Source: Massospora cicadina | Taxonomy: Eukaryota > Entomophthoromycota > Entomophthoromycetes > Entomophthorales > Entomophthoraceae | Reading direction: 5' to 3' | NCBI GenBank assembly: GCA_022478985.1 | Contig: JAKSZP010017460.1 | Coordinates: 1-64,000 of the forward strand | DNA: 64,000 nt | Shown: positions 55,741-64,000 of the stretch, piece by piece | How positions within the stretch are numbered: the stretch's first letter is position 1 | How the letters are laid out: every line of letters begins with the position of its first letter | The notes under the pieces: generated by a model | The model's database searches: none | Told to the model about the DNA's origin: nothing | What the model saw: the letters and a program-made list of their open reading frames with translations, nothing else | Translations under genes and position numbers: made by a program

Positions 55741-56930
55741 AATACTTAGCATGGACTTGATTTACTACCCTTCCATCCAAGAGATTCTTGGTTGAGTAGG
55801 CGTCCGTTGCCATCTTGGTAATAATCTTGAATGGACCTGACCACAACGCATCCAACTTGTTTCTTCTTCCAAAACCATGCATATAGTAATAGGCAACTCT
55901 TTTGCCTATTCAGTATTCTGATAAGGCTGGTTGGTTAGTATTGTCCATCATTTTTGCTCGTATCCTTTTCTTCTAAGTTTTAAATGCTTGCAATTGCATT
56001 TTGATCATGATATTCGTCAATCAGTTCAGGTACTGCTCAGCACTCATCCTCATTGTTGGTTCCACCACCTAATATAATATTAGCAACGCGGCCTTCCTCC
56101 AATATAGCAACTCAAACGGCATTCTTTCTATCACCATATGATGATTGATACTGTAGGTGTACATCATTAAACTCAGGTACATTCCACACGCGGAATTTCT
56201 TCCTGCGACCAGCTTCCTCAGCGTCGTGGCCAGCGTCCCATTAAACTCGTTCCACCAGTCCGTTTGTCTTTGTCTGGTAGGGTACAGACATGACTCCTTG
56301 GATCCCCACTATCTCATTTAATTGTGGGATCACACAAGATGTGAAATTGTCCCATTGTTGCTCAGCAGGACCTGCAGGCATCCATGTCAGTATACTACTT
56401 GATTTAGGATGAACTTTATAGTACTGGTAGCGTCTACTTTTTCCAGGGCCTTCATCTCAACCCCTCTCATCAGATGATCAATTGCAACTATTATGTACTT
56501 GACTCTCTCTGTGCTCATCGTCAGTGGTCCCATCATGTCAATGGATACTGCATGCCAAGAAATTCCAGGTTGAACAAGTTTGTATACAGTCATATTATTA
56601 TGTGGCTTGTGCAACTGGCACTTCACACAGCAAGCTAGATAGTTGGTGACATCATAGCTGATTGAGTCCCAATAGTAGTACTGGCACATATGGTCAGTCA
56701 TTTTTCTCAGGCTATATTCCTGACAACCTTATGAGCTGCTTGCACTATAGCTACTCTTTTTGATGGTTCATGAATAATAACCGCTTCCCATTGATCATCT
56801 TAAAAACTTGTCCATCCATGGTCTCAATGTTTTCCATTGCTTTTCAAAGTGCACCTTAGTTTCTCAGGGCTCATTCCAAAATTCTCCGTTGACCATTTTC
56901 TGGAATAACTCATCCGCTTACTGGTATACC
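55741..56930 (-). pseudogene. X copy E integrase
   Basis: Minus strand. Open at 56701-56387: the zinc half site CCVKCQLHKPH, then Asp in AVSIDMMGPL, then YIIVAIDHLMRGVEM. The second catalytic position reads LLSNNGT (about 56370-56345), Asp to Asn as in copy C. Late core with INHHMVIERMPFELLY near 56150-56100. Frames are otherwise broken. Confidence 0.78.
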
Positions 56931-58330
56931 ATCTGGACCATTGGTAACCATGATAAGCCATCCACATTCTAATGAGAAGCCCCCACTTGGTGGACAATTT
57001 CATAATTGTAAGCCTGTAACTTCAATGCCCATTGGCCAATCATCCTTCTGGTTCTTACAAATTGTGAAGCCAATGCAACAAGGAGTGGCCCATTACCATA
57101 TTAAAGTGCATTCAATGGATGTACACCCAAAACTGTTTACAGGCATAAATGACTGAAAGGCATTCATGCTCAGTTATGGTATAGTTCCTTTCAGCAGCTG
57201 AGAGTGTCCGTCTCACATATGCTTCTGGATGTTCATCCCCAAGTTCATCTACTTGGCAAAATATGGCCCCGATCACTGTTAATGAAGCATCAGTTTATAT
57301 ATTAATTCATAATCGAAATTTGGATATTTTAAAATTGGAGAATCTATCAGATACTGGCATAACTCATTGAAGGATTTCTGTGCTTCTTTAATCCATACAA
57401 ATCCTTTCTTTGGATCCTTCAACAGATGGAATAAGGGCTTGGCAATTATAGCAAAATCCCAAAAAAATCTTCTATAGTATCCAACCATTCCAAGGAACAC
57501 GTGGATATCTTGGACTCTCTTTGGCACAGCCATTCATTCTATGGCTTAGATATTCTGGGCTTGCGGCTGCAGTCCACTAGATTTGGTCACAAAATTTCAG
57601 ATCCTCCAACTCATTCTTAAAGAAGTGACAATTCCCCTACTTAATTTTCAGTTTGGCCGCGGACAGTCTCTTGAAAACTTCCTCCAGGCGGTGCAAATGG
57701 TCAGTAAACGTCCTACTGAACACATTTATATCATTAAGTACACCAGGACGCATGACAACTTCAATTTATCTAGTATAGCGTCCATGGCCCTCTGGAACGT
57801 CACAGGCGCATTTCACAGACCCTGGTGCATCCTCATCATTGATATAGCCCCTGCACAGTAACAATCGTGCATTTTTCTTGGTCTTCTCTTAGTAAATCAA
57901 TTTATCAATATCTCAATATCAGATCCATTCTGGAGATATAAATTTGGTTCTCCCAATTGATCTAGCACATTGTTGATTCTTGGTAAGGATAAAATCCTTT
58001 TTCGTAATCTTATTCAGCTTCTGATAATTGATCACCCCCAATTAGAGCCATTCTTCTTCTTTACAATAATAATTGGACTCGCCCAGGGACTTGACTATGG
58101 AACTAGAAGCCCATGCTTAACTAGTCTTCTGATTTCTTTTCCACTACAACTTTGGCTTCCTTTAACTATCAAGCTACTCTCATCTTAATTGGAAAATTTT
58201 CCCCAGTATCAACCTTGTGGATCTCATCTCTTGCGCATCCCAAATCGTGGTCATCCTGGGCAAATACTTCTCAATACTTTTCAAAATAAACTGAGCACCT
58301 CCTCCTACTGTCTTTCCATCACATAAGTGA
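56931..58330 (-). pseudogene. X copy E RNase H and reverse transcriptase
   Basis: Minus strand. The thumb segment is open at 57533-57279 (VPKRVQDIHVFLGMVGYYRRFF). The palm box lies near 57745 and reads YLM in frame because of a small deletion in YLDD. RNase H blocks lie at about 57290-57080. The RT start region is near 58120-58040. Many stops. Confidence 0.75.
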
Positions 58331-59300
58331 GTTTCTCCAGATCAACCAATAAGTTAGTATTCTCAGTTACCCCAGCCAGTAATCCCATATCATCAAGGGT
58401 CCCAAAATCATGGAATTTCCTCATTTTGGCTGTGGGATTAGATGAACAAACGTGACGATCTGATTCTTCTCAATATTCACCATTTTTCACTTAAATTTGC
58501 TAGATTAACTCGAATTCCTCTATAGTCTGGCGTTATTGTTCCAGGAGCCACCCAAGGTTCCACTCTGGACTTTTTAGGGGCTTCCAACCTCCCCATACAG
58601 CAGCTCCGGTATCTCTAATGTCAACCTCATGTCAAATATTATTTGTGATCCTGGCACTATGGCTTTCACATTCTTAATCCTCAGTGGAAATCCCTGATTT
58701 TCTAGGATTTCTGTCGGCATTTCTTGTCACTTCCAGCCAACTAGTTGATATGGAGTCAAGACAATGCTGTCATTGTATATCAAGTTGATAAAGTTATTTC
58801 TCCTACTAAGTGAAGCTTCCACAATCTTCTGATAGGCCAATGGTAAGGTCTGACCCAATATGGTTAACGTTTTTATCCTTAAAGTTACATTTAATTCCGT
58901 ACTTTCATAAAAATTCCATCCCAATCAGAATGTCATAGTTGTAGTTGGCCAAAACTATTGCTGGTTCAGACACCACCAAGGATCCAAATCAAAGTGGCAA
59001 AGTGCTATATGCTCCACATGAGATAGTGGTATTTGTCCCAGCTGTCCCATACTCCTTCTTGTGTTCCAAGTCCGGCGAGATCTTCATCCTTTTCACCAGC
59101 TTGGTCAAGACAATATAATAGGCGCTCTGCTGTCAACAATCACCCTTGCCTGTACTCGATTAGCTATTATATCTATATAAGTACACTCAAAGAATTATAA
59201 GATAGTATTTACTGAGTGTATTGTGGCATTACTAGCTGAATCAAGGGTGTGAATGATTTGCGCCAATAAATCAGAAACAATTCTTTGACCACGCTAAGGG
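58331..59300 (-). pseudogene. X copy E protease region
   Basis: Minus strand. The active-site motif at about 59150-59120 reads VIVDSRAPI, so the catalytic Gly of DSG is Arg. The downstream block TLTILGQTLPLAYQ is open in 58924-58727 and matches copy C 29551-29595. Confidence 0.72.
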
Positions 59301-60880
59301 GGATCGACAGGTTTGCCTCATCTAATCAAACTTCAGTCAATTCTTCAGGATTACTGCAGCTCGAATCTTGTCTATTAGTTGTCAGGCATATGGCTGGGCA
59401 ACTTCTTTGATAATTGGGTTGATCCCCTTCTCCCAAGATCTTGTTACCGCGTTCACATCCAAATTGACTACTTAATACAGTTGATCCTGTACATCTTCAT
59501 CCACAAACATATCACCGATGTCAATTTTTCATGCATAATATCAGGAGGAACATGCTTCTCCGCAGTTTTAGACTGTTCCTCATCTAGGCTGTGGGCCCTT
59601 TACCTGACTCCTTTGCAGTTAAAGACTCTTTCACTTGAACTACGTTGATTTGATCCTTGGGTTTCTTGCAATGTACAGCAAAATGTTCCTTTCCTCTGCA
59701 TTGGTAATAGAATTCTCCTTTTTATTAATCCATTTAGAGTCTTCAGGCTTATTCCCCACACATTTCAATTATTCATCTCCTTAAAGCCTTCATTCCCCTT
59801 TTTGGGATTCAAATTTTGAACTGAGTTTGATTTGAAACTTCTGCTTGGGGCATCAAAGGTTGCTCCCAAGATTTTTAAATTGTCTACCATCTGAGAGATA
59901 GTAATTTCTGTCATGAATAAGATAGACATCATTTGGTGCAAATTGTCATAGGGACTAAGGGCCGTTTGTAATGAAATCTGGGCATTGAAATAATCCAGCA
60001 CCTTCGCTACAACCAGTATTTGCAAAACCTGGGAGAAACTATCGGCAAAGCTTGCTAAGGATCCATCTTTATGGAATTGATTGACCATAAACTCTTGTTT
60101 GCACTTTGACATGCACATCATGATTCCATTATTCCAGCATAATAGCCACTTTGGCTTCTGTGTATGGCCAGCTGTCCCCCTCCAGGTGGGGTAAAACTAG
60201 GTTTTGACAATCAGTATATAGGCAATTCATCACCATTAATGCCTTTTGATGATTGCCATATCCATACATTATCATATCAAACAATCAGAAAAATGCTGAA
60301 GCATTATCCTAATGGAAAGTTAGCAATTTTGGTGTCACTTTGAATTCCTCCATGGTTCTCTAGCCACTTCTCTGGGTTCAGCTATTCGTCTCACTTATGG
60401 GAGTGATTTAGAGGCGTCATCTCTAAAATATTGATAAAAGTAGGCGGCATGTTTCTTGGGGCTGTCATCTTTTCAAATAGCATATGAGGAGTTCTTTCTT
60501 TGGAGTCAGTCTCTGCATATGGCTCACATTTGAATTTTTGAGTCTTCACCTCCTCAACATGTTTAAGCTGATTTATCAGCGCAAATGCTCTTAAATTAAC
60601 GGTATCCGCTTTACATTCTGTTTTCAGAAATAAAACTTCTTGAATTAAGTCCCTTTATTTCTTCTTTTTTGACGTTACTTTTTCAAGTAACTCATTTCCA
60701 AAACTCACAACATTATTGCCCCCTTCCTCCATCTTGGCGACTCTCACTTCAAGGCTGCAAATTCTCAATGATACACTGAGTTCATGGAATTCTGATTAAT
60801 GGTTCCCACCTCACCCCGCTGTTTTCTTATCTCATCTTTATATGACATCACGATCTAATTTCTTCTACTCAACTACACCC
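59301..60880 (-). pseudogene. X copy E gag
   Basis: Minus strand. The capsid-like part is open at 60121-59765 (SKCKQEFMVNQFHKDGSLAS, ATFDAPSRSFKSN). The zinc knuckle near 59705-59650 reads YYQC-RGKE-H-FAVH-C, with the first Cys changed to Tyr. The N-terminal coiled-coil part lies towards 60850. Confidence 0.75.
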
Positions 60881-60900
60881 CTGTAGTGAGCACCACTTTG

Positions 60901-61140
60901 TGTAAATTTAAAGGTTTTCTGAGTATTCTCGGCCAATAAACCCTATAAATATATTAATTGCACAGGCTCAGATTTTGTGCAATTCTCCACGTTATATAAT
61001 AGTAGTTGATATAATTTTCAATAATAGTATGGCAACTATTATCCATAGTTGAATGGAAGTATTAGATTTTGGTCCAACGTTCAGCCAGTATTTTCTCTCA
61101 AGATACTTATGATATCTTATTGTTTTTTAAATTTTCTAAA
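60901..61140 (-). repeat. X copy E 5' LTR, fragment
   Basis: Reverse complement of the 3' quarter of the X LTR (TGTAAATTTAAAGG ... GGTCCAACGTTCAGCC), matching 52557-52790. It is cut where LINE 3 begins. The last 20-45 bp before 61161 (TTGTTTTTTAAATTTTC) do not match other X LTRs and are unexplained. Confidence 0.8.
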
Positions 61141-61253
61141 TTATTGGCCAATAGTAAAAAACTTTTCTTTCTCGTTGCAAACACTTTTGCAACCTATTCA
61201 ATTCAAGACTGAATCTAGTTTGATAATCTCAAAGAGGAGATTAGTCTGCGCCC

Positions 61254-62689
61254 ATGTCAGGGAGCAGTTGGGCAAGCAAGGTAAGAGGAGCAGGTGGAAG
61301 GCCCGCGGCCTCCAACATTCAAAAACGCCCCGGAGAATCTGGCAGAATAGACAAAAATCTCAAAAAACTGGCAGTCACAATTTCCCCAGAGATACTCGCG
61401 TGGCAAGCACGATGCAACCAGTACATCAACACGCCACACTCCCAGCCACTTTAATAAGTAGAATTTGGAGTCCGTGTGTATCTGGACATCCAACAAATGG
61501 CTTTATGGGAAAAATTTCGTGAAGATGTGCACACAATTTTCCTGACCGCGGTGTACGTCACACCTCACTCCATGTCACGCGGCTGGCTGGACCTAGGTTT
61601 TGAAAACAAAGAGGCAACAGATGAGGCTGCTGCGGTGCATGTAGTAGTCGGCCTCCCTGAAGGGCAACGTCATCAAAACCAAATGCACCAGATGGACAAA
61701 ATTAAACCAAATTTTCCTCACGTTTGACTTTTTGCCTACTACGGTAAAATGTGACATTTTGGAACAACACCTGAAAGATGGTCTCGCCATATACAGCGAA
61801 ATACAATCTTTTGAAATGCAACGCTTCATGCTGATGCCACACCTGTGCACTGGCAAAGCCATCACAGTCCTGACCCCAACCAAGGAGATCGCGAAGGACC
61901 TAACCCAGATCCCGCACTCCACTTTTATTGATATCACAGGGCATACCACCCACCCATTCTGGGTGACCGTGGACAGCGCGCCCCCCATTTGCACCCACTG
62001 TGACGCGTTTGGCCATAAGGTGCACGCATGCCCCACCAAGGAGGGCATCACATTCCAAGAGCACCCCTCAGCGGCCATGGCCAGCAGAGAGGTGCACTAC
62101 AAACCAACCGCAAGCAAAGAGGCTTTCCCATGGGGAGCACAAGGCTGCTACCTACTGGTAAAGCCTATCTCCTCGCAAGAGCGGAAGAAGGCCAAGAAGG
62201 CCCACAGGGTCATGGCCAAGGAAGCGGCCAAAGCCACCACCGCTATCCCACACTCCCAACACCAGGAGGACATTGAAACCTTCATGGCAGAAGCAACTTG
62301 GGAATCCATCAACCAATCAGATTGGGAAGCCCATGCTGAGTGGGCCACTCAATCCGAGGATCCAATGGGGGACTCAATCTCACCCAATCATTGCACCCAA
62401 TATCTGGTCGAAATTGACTTGGGACCCATCCCAACTGAAAATTTTTTTGACCTGCTCAACGGTGCACCAAACTCATCTGCACCGCAAAAAAATTTGTCCA
62501 ATGTTGGGAAAACAAAAAGCAAAGGCTAAAGCCAACGCAACTCTTTCCTCAAAAATCAATAAAAATCCCAATAGTGTTGCTGCTAACACCCACGTTGCTG
62601 TGAAGGCCCGTGGGGATCTAGAGGAGGCTGGTGGGCCCAGGTGCCCACCCCTCGCACCTAAGGTGCAATGGGGGAAACCTTCACTTTAG
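61254..62689 (+). pseudogene. LINE 3 ORF1
   Basis: ATG at 61254 (MSGSSWASKVRGAGGRPAAS), open to TAA at 61452-61454 after NTPHSQPL. It is recovered at 61476 (YLDIQQMALWEKF) and at 61732-62529 (265 codons). That stretch includes the CCHC knuckle CTHCDAFGHKVHAC at about 61990-62035 and the Lys/Ala-rich C-terminal segment. After a frame change near 62520 it ends KVQWGKPSL at 62689. Best ORF1 copy in the window: three main breaks. It overlaps the start of ORF2 by 22 bp in another frame. Confidence 0.82.
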
Positions 62690-64000
62690 GGACGTTGAAT
62701 ATCGCCGGACTCAAGGCCTCCCCATCCCAGGATAGGAAACTGAGTTTTTTACAACAAAATTTACCCGTGGATATCCTGGCCATCCAGGAGTCCTACTGTT
62801 CAAGAGGTTCTGAGGAAGCTTGGAAAACAATGCTCCTCCCATCCCTATCCTTTTGGTCAAAGCACTCTGGGGTGCTAATTTGGAAAATTATTTTTTTCAA
62901 ATTTTTATCGTTAGAAACATTCCTGAATGGCTGAGTTCTTATTGTCACTTTCTTGTAGGCTGATGTAGCGCACTTAATCATTAACATCTATGCCCCAAAT
63001 GGTGCACGCAAGCATCAGGAATTTTTCTCGGTGGTCAAATCCCTCCCGCTACCCCCAGACCCTTTTGTAGTTGGCAACATGAACTGTTGGCTAAACACAC
63101 CAACAGACCGGTGGCCTTCCTCACCCCACGCCCCCCAGGGTCACGTAGAACTGCACGTTCTAAAGGCCACCCTCAGGTTAATGGATGCACTGCCATGACA
63201 TGCCCCGCTGCTTGAAAACATGATGTGTCACCACATCCACAATGGCCAATTAAGGTCCATGACCCACATCGACCTTAGCCTAATGCTGGTGAAATTCCAA
63301 CCCCACATCTCCCACTTCAAAACAACAAAAATGGAATTCTCTGACCATCAACTGGGTCGCTTACCTACCACCTACCTGTCACAGCTGCTAAGGCCCCACA
63401 TTGGTGCAAAATCTGCCCCTCCAAGCTCGCGTCGCCAGGATTTTCCATGTGGGTGGAAGCGGCAATTTTGGCAAAAGAGTTTGTTGCACCATTTTGGCGG
63501 ACCCCATTTCCACATGGGCAACTTTCAAAGATGACACCATCTGCCACTCTCGCCATCTCTCCTCCAGATGCTCATGAGCTGCATTGGCGGTCATTTCGCG
63601 TGCTCTGGCAGAGTTGGCACACCTGGAGTCCAATATCCCAGCTACAGGATACAGCTCTGCATGGGGCTGGAAGTGGGAGGAGGCAGCTGCCTACCTCAAC
63701 ACACTCAAAAGGCAACACAAACATCAGGTTTGTGTTCAGTACAGGGCCAAACGCATCATAAAAGGTGACAAGTGCACTGCACATTTCTTTAAAAAAATTT
63801 CGCACCACACCAGAGCGTGGCCTGCACACAGATGCAAAGATCAGATGATTCCATTGCAGATACACCAGCCAAAGTGGCAATCAAAACACAAAAGTATTAC
63901 TCTGAGTTGTACCAATCTGATCCAATTCAGCCAGCTGAAGTGGCAGAATTTCTCGACCAAGCCCACATCTGCACCGTTTTCTGATACCTGGAAAAAATGA
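62668..64000 (+). pseudogene. LINE 3 ORF2, endonuclease part
   Basis: ATG at 62668, MGETFTLGTLNIAGLK, supports this as the ORF2 start. The endonuclease motif DILAIQESYC lies near 62770-62800. A TGA at 62932-62934 interrupts; the reading resumes with INIYAPNGA (about 62980) and FSDHQLG (63340-63360). The linker region has LAELAHLESNIPATGYSSAW (63605-63664). The RT begins beyond the window edge. Copy is dead. Confidence 0.8.

Larger units (their letters stand above)
52557..61140 (-). mobile_element. X copy E, minus strand
   Basis: Order on the minus strand: 5' LTR (60901 to about 61140, cut by LINE 3), primer region, gag, protease, RT, RNase H, integrase, linker, antisense ORF, polypurine tract, 3' LTR (52557-53666). 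The internal length (about 7.2 kb) agrees with copy C (7.27 kb). It gives an independent third sample of the antisense ORF region. Confidence 0.88.
61161..64000 (+). mobile_element. LINE 3, full 5' end, runs off the window
   Basis: Starts ACTTTTCTTTCTCG like LINE 2 and aligns with 38056-40915 of LINE 2 throughout. Closely related to LINE 2, but many CpG sites of LINE 2 are TG or CA here. The insertion point is inside the 5' LTR of X copy E. The 3' half is outside the window. Confidence 0.92.

Overview
The window holds no host gene that I can recognise. It is a graveyard of nested retrotransposons from a eukaryote, most likely a filamentous fungus. Basidiomycota is my guess, from the style of the Ty3/gypsy polymerases, the chromodomain integrase, the APE-type LINEs and CpG-biased decay, but the sequence does not prove it. 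I see no bacterial operon, no CRISPR array and no rRNA. Almost every coding region carries stops and frameshifts, so most genes here are listed as pseudogenes.

Families (names used only here). X is a Ty3/gypsy element of about 9.5 kb with LTRs of about 1.15 kb (TG...CA), gag, protease, RT, RNase H and integrase, followed by an antisense ORF of about 330 codons between pol and the 3' LTR. Y is a chromovirus with LTRs of about 1.16 kb. Z, W and V are older, more decayed gypsy lineages. X' is a diverged relative of X. LINEs 1-4 are non-LTR elements with ORF1 (CCHC), an APE-type endonuclease, RT and a C-terminal zinc finger. There is also one tRNA-headed SINE whose 3' tail matches the LINE tails.

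Layout. 1-1443: 5' end of a minus-strand X (copy A). 1444-17480: X copy B, interrupted by a complete Y (1642-7775, 5-bp duplication CTATT) and by LINE 1 (9393-14660), ending in LTR B. 17481-22344: decayed Z. 22345-23290: possible Z LTR and a 39-bp tandem repeat. 23291-26377 and 35945-36071: W, split by a complete X (copy C, 26378-35939, target duplication ACCAT/GCCAT). 36072-37031: W LTR and a gag scrap. 37032-38052 and 43419-43464: LTR of X', split by LINE 2 (38053-43401, perfect 17-bp duplication). 43465-46100: X' gag and protease with the SINE inserted at 43620-43912. 46100-49830: V. 49816-50110: 50-bp tandem repeat. 50246-52556: LINE 4 (minus), cut by a minus-strand X (copy E, 52557 to about 61140), whose 5' LTR is itself cut by LINE 3 (61161 to the window end).

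Relative order read from the nesting: Z, W, V, X' and LINE 4 are hosts. X copies came next. Y, LINE 1, LINE 2, LINE 3 and the SINE inserted last in their local stacks. The two most interesting signals are the conserved antisense ORF with its own TATA-like box in three X copies, and the SINE/LINE pair sharing a 3' tail.
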